Positions 25,212-33,948 of a stretch of DNA of 64,000 nt are shown piece by piece. A program made the translations under genes and the position numbers. Numbering within the stretch: the first letter of the stretch is position 1; each line of letters opens with the position of its first letter. Source of the stretch: Micromonospora musae (GTDB lineage: Bacteria > Actinomycetota > Actinomycetes > Mycobacteriales > Micromonosporaceae); NCBI RefSeq assembly GCF_003626635.1, contig NZ_RAZT01000004.1, positions 186,001-250,000 of the forward strand. The letters are read 5' to 3'. The notes below the pieces were generated by a model. The model saw only the letters and a program-made list of their open reading frames with translations, ran no database searches and had not been told where the DNA came from.

Positions 25212-25739
25212 ATGTCCAGCAGCACCAGGATCCGCCTGATCGAGCCCACCGACGCCGCCCTGATCGCCGCGCATCGGGTGCGGGACCTTGAGGCTTTCCG
25301 GCAGTGGGAACCAGCCCAGCCGGCCGACTTCTTCACCCCGGAGGGCCAAGCGGAGCGGATCGACAGGCTGCTGGCCGGATACCGGGCCGGCACGGTCTGG
25401 CCGGGGGTGGTGCTCGCCGACGAGCAGGTGATCGGGCAGGTCACCGTCGGAGGCATCCTGCCTCAGCCGCACCTGCGCCGCGGCTCCGTCGGATACTGGA
25501 TCGCCACCGTCGCACAGAACCAAGGGCACGCCCGGCGCGCCGTCGGGCTTGTACTCCGGGTGATGACGGACGAACTCGGGTTGCATCGCGCCGAGGCGTC
25601 CACCAATCTGGAGAACCTGCCGTCGCAGCGGGTGCTGCGCCGCAACGGGTTCAACCCGTACGGTGTCGCGCACTTCTCGATTCTCCTCGACGGGAGTTGG
25701 CGGGACGGGCTGCTGTGGGAGCGGGTCCTCGGCGACTAG
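25212..25739 (+). CDS. GNAT N-acetyltransferase, RimJ/RimL-like
   Basis: A 175-residue acetyltransferase: RIRLIEPTDAALIAAHRVRDLEAFRQWEPAQP at the start, the acetyl-CoA-binding beta4/motif A region SVGYWIATVAQNQGHARRAVGLVLRVMTDELGL (about residues 93-125), then HRAEASTNLENLPSQRVLRRNGF typical of RimJ/RimL ribosomal-protein acetyltransferases and their antibiotic-modifying relatives. The ATG at 25212 lies 12 bases after an AGGA. It follows the PEP-mutase-like gene by 164 bases and may have its own promoter. Substrate not predictable. Confidence 0.85.
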   Translation: MSSSTRIRLIEPTDAALIAAHRVRDLEAFRQWEPAQPADFFTPEGQAERIDRLLAGYRAGTVWPGVVLADEQVIGQVTVGGILPQPHLRRGSVGYWIATVAQNQGHARRAVGLVLRVMTDELGLHRAEASTNLENLPSQRVLRRNGFNPYGVAHFSILLDGSWRDGLLWERVLGD

Positions 25740-25788
25740 GTTCTGCCTGGCGGATCATGAGTCCGGCCCATGATCGGCAGGACGCGTC

Positions 25789-26664
25789 CTAGCCGAGAAA
25801 GGTCAGCAACTGCCGTGCGGTCTCCTCCGGAGCCTCCTCCGGAATGAAGTGTCCGACCGGCACCGGACCGCCGCGGACGTCGTCGGCCCATTCTCGCCAG
25901 ATGGCGAGCGGATCGTCGTAGAGCTTCGCGACCGCGCCGTGCTCGCCCCAGAGGAAGAGGACGGGGCAGGTGATCCTCCGCTGGCCCCGGTCGGCCTCGT
26001 CGTGCCGGTAGTCGACGCTCGCGGCGGCCCGGAACTCCTCGCAGATCGCGTGGACGGTCTCCGGGTCGCCGAACTTCGCGACGTATTCGGCGCGCACCTC
26101 GGCGGGGAAGGCGTCCTTCACCGTCGGCCAGTTGTCGAGCATGAAGTCGACCAGGACGGCGGGGGCGGCGCCGATGAACCGCTCCGGCACCGGCTCGGGC
26201 GCGGCCAGGAAGGACCAGACCCAGTAGGCGAGGCTGAACTCCCGGTCGGCGCGGTTCCACGCGTCGCCGCCGGGAATGACGTCCATGACGGCCAGCCGCA
26301 GGACGGCGTCCGGCTCGTCGAGGGCGAGCCGGTAGGCGCATCGCGCTCCACGGTCGTGGCCGACGAGCCGGAACCGGTCGTAGCCCAGGCTCCGCATGAC
26401 CTCCAACTGATCGTGAGCCATCGCCCGTTTGCTGTAGGGCTCGTGGCCGGCGGTGCTGGCCGGCGTGCCGCTGTCGCCGTACCCACGCAGGTCGGTGGCG
26501 ACCACGGTGTACCGCTCGGCGAGGTGCGGCGCCACGTGACGCCACATGAGATGCGTCTCCGGAATGCCGTGCAGGAGCAGCACGGGCGGCCCGCTGCCGC
26601 CCTGGCGTCCGTGGATCGTCGTGCCCGTGGTGGTGACGTCGAACTCCTCGAATCCGTCGAACAC
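25789..26664 (-). CDS. Alpha/beta hydrolase, haloacetate dehalogenase-like
   Basis: A 291-residue alpha/beta hydrolase with an aspartate nucleophile: oxyanion loop LLLHGIPETHLMWRHVAP (about residues 28-45), nucleophile elbow LVGHDRGARCAYRLALDEP (about 97-115) and the cap region with a WxxW-like SLAYWVWSFLA, then the catalytic His in PVPVGHFIPEEAPEETA. HDRGAR followed by AYRLALD is typical of fluoroacetate/haloacetate dehalogenases and epoxide hydrolases. The GTG at 26664 was chosen because GGAGGGG lies 7 bases upstream. Its substrate is unknown, and it may detoxify halogenated acids. Confidence 0.85.
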   Translation of the reverse strand: MFDGFEEFDVTTTGTTIHGRQGGSGPPVLLLHGIPETHLMWRHVAPHLAERYTVVATDLRGYGDSGTPASTAGHEPYSKRAMAHDQLEVMRSLGYDRFRLVGHDRGARCAYRLALDEPDAVLRLAVMDVIPGGDAWNRADREFSLAYWVWSFLAAPEPVPERFIGAAPAVLVDFMLDNWPTVKDAFPAEVRAEYVAKFGDPETVHAICEEFRAAASVDYRHDEADRGQRRITCPVLFLWGEHGAVAKLYDDPLAIWREWADDVRGGPVPVGHFIPEEAPEETARQLLTFLG

Positions 26665-26916
26665 GAGCAGATCCCCTCCGGTGCGTCGTGACTGCCTCCG
26701 TCCCGGCGGCGCAGCGGTGGCGGGCGAGGGGTGCGCCGGTGGCCGGGCGGGACGACGAGCGGATCGCAGGCCCGGGAGCGATGGAGCGAGGCGGAGGGGC
26801 AACCGGTGCGCGGCTGCCCGCCTCGTTGTTCGACGTTACCAACGCCGACCGTGGCAGACAGGGCTTCTCGCGCGCTGCAACCTCGGCCGCCGAGGTGGGG
26901 AGGGGCGCCGGCCGGA

Positions 26917-28104
26917 TCACCAGCGGGTGCGGACGCGCCAGCGGGTGCGGTACACCGGCCGCCCGTAGTGCGGGAGGAAGGCGATCGCCACCATCGCACC
27001 GGTCGTGATGGCGGCGACCGCGAGCGGCGGTAGCTCCCGCAGGGCCGGTGCCGCGAGCGCCAGGACGACCACGCCGAGCGGCAGCCGCCACAGCATCGCC
27101 CGGAACACCACCAGCGCGTATACGCTGCGTCCGGCGAGGAAGACCGCCGGACCGGCGACCACGATGGCCAGCTCCGTGACGGTCGTCTGCCCCAGGGGAT
27201 TCATGGCGACGATGTCACCACCGGCGGCGATCAGCACCACGCCGGAGACCATGACCAGATGCGCGTACGCCGCGACCAGGGCGAGCCGGCCGGGATTGCG
27301 GGACTCGTCGATCCCGGTGGCGAGGTGGTCGGCGACGTAGACGATGTAGATCCGCCACATCGTCACCGTCATGACGAAGAGGAGGACCACCCCCATCGTC
27401 CGCAGTGACACGAACGGCGGGTCCCCGTAACGCCGCACCCCGACCAGGACGATCTCGCCGAGCGCGACGATGAACATCTGCCGGTAGCGCTCCGACAGGT
27501 GCTCGCCGGCCACCCGCAGCTCCTCCGTGGTCGCCCGCCCGAGTCTCGGCAGCGGATATCCGAAGAAGCCGACCGCGAAGTCCGTCATGACCGCCACCCC
27601 CCAGAACACCAGCCGGACCCCGCTGGGCAGGAACGCGCCGACCACCCACAGCACACCGGTGGCGCAGAACCAGATGAGCACCCGCATCGGTCGCGCGCGC
27701 AGCGCGTGACCACGCAGGGCGGTGACGAGGATGAGCCCGCGACAGAGGTGCAGGCCCACGTACGCCCCGGCGAAGGCGATCCCGCTGGCGTCCTCGAAGG
27801 CGCTGCTGACGGCGAGCGACATCAGCAGACCGCCGAAGAGTACGAGCAGGACGATGAGCTGGACCAGCGGCAGGCCGGGGTCGTACCAGTCGGTGGTGTA
27901 GGCGGTGACCGTCCAGACCCACCAGACGGCGGCGAGCAGGACCATGGTCTCCAGCGCGTGGTTCCAGCTCAGGTTGCCGGTCAGTCGATCGGAGAGCCGG
28001 GTGAGGGCGACGATGAGGCCGAGGTCGAAGAGCAGCTCCAGGTAGGAGATCCGGCGGGGGGCGTCCGGACTGCGCAGAATCCACCCCGACCGCGCCTGTG
28101 CCAC
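26917..28104 (-). CDS. Low temperature requirement protein A (LtrA) homologue, copy 1
   Basis: A 395-residue integral membrane protein with about ten hydrophobic helices and the LtrA opening SYLELLFDLGLIVALTRLSDRL (FxDLxFVxALTxLS-type motif), VWWVWTVTAYTTDWYDP (the WxWxxTxWxTxxxDP block) and HLSERYRQMFIVALGEIVL. LtrA was named in Listeria for growth at low temperature; its activity is not known. The most credible start is GTG 28104 behind a GA-rich GGAAGAGGAGG. A second member lies at 42057. It is separated from the MpaB-like gene by 134 bases. Confidence 0.88.
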   Translation of the reverse strand: MAQARSGWILRSPDAPRRISYLELLFDLGLIVALTRLSDRLTGNLSWNHALETMVLLAAVWWVWTVTAYTTDWYDPGLPLVQLIVLLVLFGGLLMSLAVSSAFEDASGIAFAGAYVGLHLCRGLILVTALRGHALRARPMRVLIWFCATGVLWVVGAFLPSGVRLVFWGVAVMTDFAVGFFGYPLPRLGRATTEELRVAGEHLSERYRQMFIVALGEIVLVGVRRYGDPPFVSLRTMGVVLLFVMTVTMWRIYIVYVADHLATGIDESRNPGRLALVAAYAHLVMVSGVVLIAAGGDIVAMNPLGQTTVTELAIVVAGPAVFLAGRSVYALVVFRAMLWRLPLGVVVLALAAPALRELPPLAVAAITTGAMVAIAFLPHYGRPVYRTRWRVRTRW

Positions 28105-28238
28105 CGCCTCCTCTTCCGGTTTGTCCCGTTCGAACTTCGTACCATGCCGAACCAGGCGTGGCGGGACCTTTGCCCGCACAACCGGACATGACCGGCGTGA
28201 ACTCGAGAAATCCGCGCATTCAGCCGCCGGGGGCTCGG

Positions 28239-29090
28239 TCAGTCGTCCTGCTGCGGGCCCAGCCGGCTGATCTCGTACCCGTCGGGGTAGCTCCTGGTCG
28301 TGATCCCGTCCGTGAACAACGCGGTCGTCCGCGGCTTGCCGAACCAGCGCTGCGACCGGGAACGGCCCGTCAGCACCAGGTGCAGGCCGGCTCGGACGGG
28401 CCAGGCCGGCCGAGCGACCTGCGTCGCCTCCCGCAGCCGCTCGTCGTAGAGGGCGGCGACCATCGCGTCGCCCAGCGGTGCGAGCGCCCGCGGGATCCGG
28501 GCGAGCATCAGCATGCGGGTGGCCCGCTCGACGGCCGCGGCGTGCTGGTTGGGCCGCAGATGCGCGGCGTCGTGGGCGTCGAACCAGGTCTCGAACGCCT
28601 GGTAGGAGTCGGGGATGCCGGTGATACCCATCCGGCGGCCGAGCTCGCCGTAGAAGCGGTGGGTGGCGCGCAGCTCGTGGCAGCACGGACGGCGCCAGCC
28701 GTAGCGCTGCAGCCACCGGGTGGGGATCACCACCAGGCAACCCAGGACGTAGAGGTAGTCGTCGTTGCTGATGTCGTACCGGCGGTGGATCTGGTTGACC
28801 CGGCGCAGGGCGTCCCGGCCGCGCTGCTCGTCGAAGCCGTTCAGCATCATCTCGTACATCAGGATGCCGGTGTCGTCGATCCGCTTCTGCGTACGCTCGG
28901 TCAACTCCCCGGTGACCGCGTGCACGGCGGCGATCGACGGGAGGGAGAAGGACCGGTTGAACGCCAGGTTGAGCCCCAGCTTCAGGTCCCACGGGAACTC
29001 GTACCGCAACATCGCCTGGTAGATGGCCAGGTGGTCGTGCTCCGGATCGAGTGCGCGGATGCGAGCGAGGTTGGCGTAGCGGGCTCTCAT
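28239..29090 (-). CDS. MpaB-like oxygenase (DUF2236)
   Basis: A 283-residue protein related to rubber oxygenase/MpaB proteins (DUF2236): YAN-LARIRALDPEHDHLAIYQAMLRYEFPWDLKLGLNLAF-type start, IDDTGILMYEMMLNGFDEQRGRDALRRVNQIHRRYDISNDDYLYVLGCLVVIPTRWLQRYGWR in the middle (HRRYDIS with the proposed heme histidine), and TWFDAHDAAHLRPN. MpaB performs oxidative cleavage in mycophenolic acid synthesis, and related latex-clearing proteins cleave polyisoprene with heme. The ATG at 29090 follows GGAG. Single gene, divergent from the DGPF/ECF42 operon. Confidence 0.8.
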   Translation of the reverse strand: MRARYANLARIRALDPEHDHLAIYQAMLRYEFPWDLKLGLNLAFNRSFSLPSIAAVHAVTGELTERTQKRIDDTGILMYEMMLNGFDEQRGRDALRRVNQIHRRYDISNDDYLYVLGCLVVIPTRWLQRYGWRRPCCHELRATHRFYGELGRRMGITGIPDSYQAFETWFDAHDAAHLRPNQHAAAVERATRMLMLARIPRALAPLGDAMVAALYDERLREATQVARPAWPVRAGLHLVLTGRSRSQRWFGKPRTTALFTDGITTRSYPDGYEISRLGPQQDD

Positions 29091-29182
29091 CGGTGGGCAG
29101 CTCCGATCGGTGGTCACCGGGTAGGGTTTCGACGCCGCCCGCCATCATGCGGCAAGCGGTCAGAAAAAAGTTCCGCCGGTGA

Positions 29183-29209
29183 TGTCGAGAACCGGTGCCC
29201 GGCTCCGTC
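29183..29209 (+). promoter_or_regulatory. ECF42-type promoter
   Basis: TGTCGA (29183-29188), then 17 bases, then CGTC (29206-29209), located 53-79 bases upstream of the DGPF gene. Published ECF42 regulons (Streptomyces venezuelae) use TGTCGA at -35 and CGA/TC at -10, so this fits autoregulation by the ECF42 sigma factor encoded as the second gene. Confidence 0.7.
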
Positions 29210-29261
29210 CCCGCTGTGAACGCGACGAGAATGGGTCGCACCAGCATCGAGGAGAACCACG

Positions 29262-29675
29262 ATGGCCAAGTACCTGCTGCTGAAGCACTACCGTGGCGCC
29301 CCGGCCGCCGTCAACGACGTGCCGATGGACCGGTGGACGCCGGAGGAGATCTCGGCGCACGTGCAGTACATGAACGACTTCGCGGCGCGACTCGAGGCCA
29401 ACGGCGAGTTCGTCGACGGCCAGGCGCTCGCCCCCGAGGGGACGTTCGTCCGGTACGACGGAGAGGGGCGACCGCCGGTCACCGACGGCCCGTTCGCCGA
29501 GACCAAGGACCTCATCGCCGGCTGGATGGTGATCGACGTCGACAGCTACGAACGGGCCGTCGAGCTCGCCGGGGAGCTGTCGGCCGCCCCGGGGGCCGGC
29601 GGGAAGCCGATCCACGAGTGGCTGGAGCTGCGTCCGTTCCTGACCGCGTCGCCCAACGTCGCGGACTGCCACTGA
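29262..29675 (+). CDS. DGPF/YciI-domain protein of an ECF42 operon
   Basis: A 137-residue YCII-related protein: MAKYLLLKHYRGAP at the start and VTDGPFAETKDLIAGWMVIDVDSYERAVELA near residues 75-105, including the DGPFAETK signature. Such DGPF proteins sit next to ECF42 sigma factors in most actinobacteria and are their regulon members; some YciI relatives have peroxidase or dehalogenation-like chemistry, but the function of DGPF proteins is not established. Preceded by GAGGA; followed one base later by the sigma factor gene (stop 29673-29675, GTG at 29677), so the two are co-transcribed. Confidence 0.9.
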   Translation: MAKYLLLKHYRGAPAAVNDVPMDRWTPEEISAHVQYMNDFAARLEANGEFVDGQALAPEGTFVRYDGEGRPPVTDGPFAETKDLIAGWMVIDVDSYERAVELAGELSAAPGAGGKPIHEWLELRPFLTASPNVADCH

Positions 29676-29676
29676 G

Positions 29677-30822
29677 GTGGACGAGCTCCTGCTCCGGAGC
29701 CTCACCCCGAAGGTGCTCGGGATCCTCGTCCGCCGCGGAGCCGACTTCGCGGCGGCCGAGGACGCCGTGCAGGACGCCCTGATCGAGGCGGTCCGCGTCT
29801 GGCCGGCCGAACCGCCCCGGGATCCGAAGGGCTGGCTCGTCACCGTGGCCTGGCGCCGGTTCCTCGACATGGCCCGGGCGGACGCCGCCCGCCGCCGACG
29901 TGAGGAGCTGCTCGACGCGGAACCGGCGCCCGGGCCCGCCCCCGAGGTGGACGACACGCTCCAGCTCTACTTCCGCTGCGCCCACCCGTCACTGACCCCC
30001 TCGTCGGCGGTCGCGCTCACGCTGCGCGCCGTCGGCGGGCTGACCACCCGCCAGATCGCCCGGGCCTACCTGGTGCCGGAGGCGACCATGGCGCAGCGCA
30101 TCAGCCGGGCCAAGCGGACCGTCTCCGACGTACGGTTCGACCAGACCGGCGACGTCGCCACCGTGCTGCGCGTGCTCTACCTGGTCTTCAACGAGGGCTA
30201 CTCCGGCGACGTCGACCTCGCCGCCGAGGCGATCCGGCTCACCCGGCAGCTCGCGGCCGCCATCGACCATCCCGAGGTGGCCGGGCTGCTCGCCCTCATG
30301 CTGCTCCACCACGCCCGGCGGGCCAGTCGGACCACCGCCGACGGGACTCTGGTGCCCCTCGCCGAGCAGGACCGGGGCCGGTGGGACAGCGGCTCGATCG
30401 CCGAGGCCGTCGAGATCCTCCAGGCGGCCCTGGCCCGCGACCGGCTGGGCGAGTTCCAGGCCCAGGCCGCCATCGCGGCACTGCACGCCGACGCGCTCAC
30501 CGCCGAGGAGACCGACTGGGTGCAGATCGTCGAGTGGTACGACGAGCTCGCGCGCCTGACCGACAGCCCGGTCGTCCGGCTCAACCGGGCGGTGGCCGTC
30601 GGTGAGGCCGACGGAGCGCGTGCCGGGCTGGCGGCGCTCGCGGAGCTGGACGACACGCTGCCCCGCTACGCGGCGGTGGCGGCGTACCTGCACGAGCGCG
30701 ACGGCGACCTGGCGACGGCGGCGCGGCTCTACACCGAGGCGGCCCGGCAGGCGCCCAACCTCGCCGAGCGCGACCACCTGACGCGCCAGGCCGCCCGGCT
30801 CAACACCCGCCGGCGTAGCTGA
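29677..30822 (+). CDS. ECF sigma factor of the ECF42 group, with C-terminal TPR extension
   Basis: A 381-residue RNA polymerase sigma factor. Region 2 is short and includes FAAAEDAVQDALIEAVRVWP and PKGWLVTVAWRRFLDMAR (about residues 25-65); region 4 is VGGLTTRQIARAYLVPEATMAQRISRAKRTVSD (about 113-145). Then a long C-terminal domain (about 160-381) with VLYLVFNEGYSGDVDLAAEAIRLTRQLA and TPR-like helices (LARLTDSPVVRLNRAVAVGEADGARAGLAAL) follows. This layout with a DGPF partner defines ECF42, which has no anti-sigma factor; the C-terminal extension is needed for activity. GTG start is inferred from spacing to the upstream gene. Confidence 0.92.
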   Translation: MDELLLRSLTPKVLGILVRRGADFAAAEDAVQDALIEAVRVWPAEPPRDPKGWLVTVAWRRFLDMARADAARRRREELLDAEPAPGPAPEVDDTLQLYFRCAHPSLTPSSAVALTLRAVGGLTTRQIARAYLVPEATMAQRISRAKRTVSDVRFDQTGDVATVLRVLYLVFNEGYSGDVDLAAEAIRLTRQLAAAIDHPEVAGLLALMLLHHARRASRTTADGTLVPLAEQDRGRWDSGSIAEAVEILQAALARDRLGEFQAQAAIAALHADALTAEETDWVQIVEWYDELARLTDSPVVRLNRAVAVGEADGARAGLAALAELDDTLPRYAAVAAYLHERDGDLATAARLYTEAARQAPNLAERDHLTRQAARLNTRRRS

Positions 30823-30846
30823 CCCGGCTTCCCGCGCCGGCCTCAA

Positions 30847-30878
30847 CCCCGGTCGGCCCCGCGCGGGGCCGACCGGGG
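30847..30878 (+). terminator. Terminator of the DGPF/ECF42 operon
   Basis: Perfect 14-bp stem CCCCGGTCGGCCCC / GGGGCCGACCGGGG around the tetraloop GCGC, 24 bases after the sigma factor stop. No U-tract. Confidence 0.75.
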
Positions 30879-31080
30879 CCGAGGTGGGCCGCCGCCCGGT
30901 GCCGCGTACGTCACACCTCCCGTGCCCGCTCGGCCGTCACGAATCGGTGCACCAGTCGGTCCTACCTGGCGGACCGGCAGTGCGGCTCGGCCCGAGCCGT
31001 CCCGCCGGCAGGACCCTGTCTCACCGTGTCGACCTCCCGCCCCGGCGACGAGAGGTCGGAACCGTCGGAAGGCGGCCACC

Positions 31081-33771
31081 ATGACCGACATCGTGCGAAA
31101 GCAGCCGAGCGCGCTCGACCAGATCCCGGATCGAGACCCCGAGGAGACCGCCGAGTGGGCGGCCTCACTCGACGCCGTCACCACCGCAGCCGGTCCGCAC
31201 CGCGCCTCGTACCTCCTGCGCCGCACCCTCGAACACGCCGAGGGCGCCGGCCTCGGACTGCCGAAGCTGCCGGAGACCGAGTACGTCAACACCATCCCGA
31301 CCGCCGCCGAGCCGGAGTTCAGCGGCGACGAGGAGATGGAGCAGCGGATCACCGCCTGGAACCGCTGGAACGCCGCCGCGATGGTCAGCCGCGGCAGCCG
31401 CTACGGCCTCGGCGGCCACCTCGCCACCTTCGCCTCCGCCGCCTGGCTCTACGAGACCGGCTTCCAACACTTCTTCCACGGCAAGGAGGCCGACGGCTCC
31501 GGCGACCAGCTCTACATCCAGGGCCACGCCTCCCCGGGCATCTACGCCCGCGCCTTCCTCGAGGGGCGGCTCACCGAGGAGCAGCTCGACCGGTTCCGGC
31601 AGGAGGCCGGCGGCGACGGCCTCCCCTCCTACCCGCACCCGCGCCGGCTGCCGTGGCTCTGGGAGTTCCCGACCGTGTCGATGGGGCTGGGCCCGCTGTC
31701 GGCGATCTACCAGGCGCGGTTCAACCGCTACCTGCAGCACCGCGGCATCAAGGACACCTCCGGCTCCCGCGTCTGGGCCTTCCTAGGTGACGGTGAGATG
31801 GACGAGCCGGAGTCGACGGCCGCGCTCGCCCTCGCCGGTCGCGAAGGCCTGGACAACCTCACCTTCGTGATCAACTGCAACCTGCAACGGCTCGACGGGC
31901 CGGTGCGCGCCAACCTCAAGATCGTCCAGGAGCTGGAAGCCCAGTTCCACGCGGCCGGCTGGAACGTCGTCAAGGCGCTCTGGGGCACGGCCTGGGACGA
32001 CCTCTTCGCCCTCGACACCACCGGCGCGCTCCTGCGCCGGCTGCGCGAGGTCCCCGACGGGCAGTTCCAGACGTACGCGGCCCGCGACGTCGCCTACATC
32101 CGCGACCACTTCTTCGGCACGGATCCGGCGCTCGTCGAGATGGCGAAGGTACTGACCGACGCGAAGATCGCCGAGTGCTTCCACGTCTCGCGGGCGGGCC
32201 ACGAACCCCGCAAGGTGTACGCCGCCTACCGGGCCGCGGTCGAGCACCGGGGCGCCCCGACCGTGATCCTCGCCCAGACCGTCAAGGGTCACACCCTCGG
32301 CTCCGGCTTCGCCTCGCGCAACGCCAACCACCAGATGAAGAAGCTGACCGGCGAAGAGTTCCGGACCCTGCGCGACCTCCTGGAACTCCCGATCCCGGAC
32401 AGCAGGCTCGACGGCGACCTGATGCCGTACGCCCACCCCGGCGCAGACTCGCCGGAGGTCCGTTACCTCCACGAGCGCAGGGCCGCGCTGGGCGGCCCCG
32501 CCCCGATCCGCCGAGTCCGGCCGGTGGTGCTGCCCGAACCGCCCGCCAAGGCGTTCGAGACCCTGGCCAAGGGGTCCGGCACCCAGGAGATCGCCACGAC
32601 GATGGCCTTCGTCCGGCTCGTCAAGGACCTGATGCGGGACCCGCGGACCGGCAGGCGCTGGGTGCCCATCGTCCCGGACGAGGCGCGCACCTTCGGTATG
32701 GAGTCGCTCTTCCCGAGCGCCGGGATCTACTCCCCGCACGGCCAGACCTACGACCCGGTCGACCGGGACATGCTCCTGTTCTACAAGGAGGCCACGAACG
32801 GGCAGATCCTCCACGAGGGCATCACCGAGGCCGGTTCGATGGCCGACTTCACCGCCGCCGCCACGTCGTACGCCACCCACGGCGAGCCGATGATCCCGTT
32901 CTACATCTTCTACGCGATGTTCGGCTGGCAGCGCACCGGCGACCAGATGTGGGCGCTCGCCGACCAGCTCGGCCGCGGCTTCCTCATCGGCGCGACCGCC
33001 GGCCGTACCACGATGACCGGCGAGGGCCTGCAACACGCCGACGGCCACTCGCACCTGATCGCCTCCACCAACCCCGCGGCGATCGCCTACGACCCGGCCT
33101 TCGCCCACGAGATCGCCGTGATCGTCCGCGACGGCCTGCGGCGGATGTACGGACCGGACGCGGAGGACGTCTTCTACTACCTCACGGTCTACAACGAGCC
33201 GAAGGTCCAGCCGGCGATGCCGGCCGGCCCCGACGTCGAGGAGGGCATCCTCAAGGGCCTCTACCGGTTCAGGACCGCCGACGCCCAGTTGCCGGCGGAC
33301 GCCCCGCGCCTGCAACTGCTCGCCTCCGGCACCGCCATCCACTGGATCCTGGAGGCCCAGCGGCTCCTCGCAGCCGACTGGGGGGTGGCGACCGACGTGT
33401 GGTCCGCCACCTCCTGGAGCGAGCTGCGTCGCGACGCACTGAACTGTGACGCGGCGCAGCTCCGGGGCGAGGACCGGACCCCATACGTCACCCGGGTGCT
33501 GGACGGCGCCCCCGGCCCGGTGCTCGCCGTCAGTGACTGGATGCGGGCCGTCCCGGACCAGATCAGCCAGTGGGTGCCGCAGGAGTGGCACTCGATCGGC
33601 ACCGACGGCTTCGGCCTCTCCGACACCCGCGAGGCCGTCCGCCGCCACTTCGGGGTCGACCCGCAGTCGATCGTGGTCGCGGCGCTCGCCGCCCTCGCCC
33701 GGCGCGGCGACGTCAAGCCCGAGACCGTTCAGCAGGCCCGTGAGCGCTACGGGCTCTCCGCCGACCGCTGA
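31081..33771 (+). CDS. aceE: Pyruvate dehydrogenase E1 component, homodimeric type
   Basis: An 896-residue thiamine-diphosphate enzyme that decarboxylates pyruvate and acetylates the E2 lipoyl domain. Visible hallmarks: [23 protein letters not shown] near the N-terminus, the ThDP/Mg motif [40 protein letters not shown] (GDG...N, about residues 232-270), and the transketolase-like second half with [21 protein letters not shown] and [27 protein letters not shown]. The length matches AceE of Actinobacteria. ATG at 31081 follows GAAGG. E2/E3 genes are not in the window; in actinomycetes the PDH complex often uses dispersed genes. Confidence 0.95.
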   Translation: MTDIVRKQPSALDQIPDRDPEETAEWAASLDAVTTAAGPHRASYLLRRTLEHAEGAGLGLPKLPETEYVNTIPTAAEPEFSGDEEMEQRITAWNRWNAAAMVSRGSRYGLGGHLATFASAAWLYETGFQHFFHGKEADGSGDQLYIQGHASPGIYARAFLEGRLTEEQLDRFRQEAGGDGLPSYPHPRRLPWLWEFPTVSMGLGPLSAIYQARFNRYLQHRGIKDTSGSRVWAFLGDGEMDEPESTAALALAGREGLDNLTFVINCNLQRLDGPVRANLKIVQELEAQFHAAGWNVVKALWGTAWDDLFALDTTGALLRRLREVPDGQFQTYAARDVAYIRDHFFGTDPALVEMAKVLTDAKIAECFHVSRAGHEPRKVYAAYRAAVEHRGAPTVILAQTVKGHTLGSGFASRNANHQMKKLTGEEFRTLRDLLELPIPDSRLDGDLMPYAHPGADSPEVRYLHERRAALGGPAPIRRVRPVVLPEPPAKAFETLAKGSGTQEIATTMAFVRLVKDLMRDPRTGRRWVPIVPDEARTFGMESLFPSAGIYSPHGQTYDPVDRDMLLFYKEATNGQILHEGITEAGSMADFTAAATSYATHGEPMIPFYIFYAMFGWQRTGDQMWALADQLGRGFLIGATAGRTTMTGEGLQHADGHSHLIASTNPAAIAYDPAFAHEIAVIVRDGLRRMYGPDAEDVFYYLTVYNEPKVQPAMPAGPDVEEGILKGLYRFRTADAQLPADAPRLQLLASGTAIHWILEAQRLLAADWGVATDVWSATSWSELRRDALNCDAAQLRGEDRTPYVTRVLDGAPGPVLAVSDWMRAVPDQISQWVPQEWHSIGTDGFGLSDTREAVRRHFGVDPQSIVVAALAALARRGDVKPETVQQARERYGLSADR

Positions 33772-33842
33772 GCGCCAGTCACGAACAGTGACCCGCTCCG
33801 GTCCCACCTGACGAGCCCGCGTACCCCCTGGCGCGGGCGCGA

Positions 33843-33886
33843 CGAGGCCACGACCACGGCGTCAGACCGCCGTGCGGCTGGCCTCG
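33843..33886 (+). terminator. Terminator downstream of aceE
   Basis: A long hairpin: CGAGGCCA / TGGCCTCG outer stem (8 bp), internal loop, then CACGGCG / CGCCGTG inner stem with the loop TCAGAC. It begins 72 bases past the aceE stop and probably ends that transcript. Confidence 0.7.
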
Positions 33887-33889
33887 ACC

Positions 33890-33921
33890 GGCCGCCCCCC
33901 TGACCGCACAGGGGGGCGGCC
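33890..33921 (+). terminator. Second hairpin before the flavoprotein gene
   Basis: GGCCGCCCCCCT / AGGGGGGCGGCC, a perfect 12-bp stem with an 8-base loop, 28 bases before the ATG at 33949. It could be a second terminator for aceE or an attenuator hairpin in the leader of the flavoprotein gene. Confidence 0.6.
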
Positions 33922-33948
33922 ACCCCTCACCGCAGAACGGGAAACACC

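Noticed and set aside
31783..33807. Minus-strand frame of 674 codons opposite aceE
   Set aside because: No recognisable domain; the + strand encodes a full AceE with ThDP motif.
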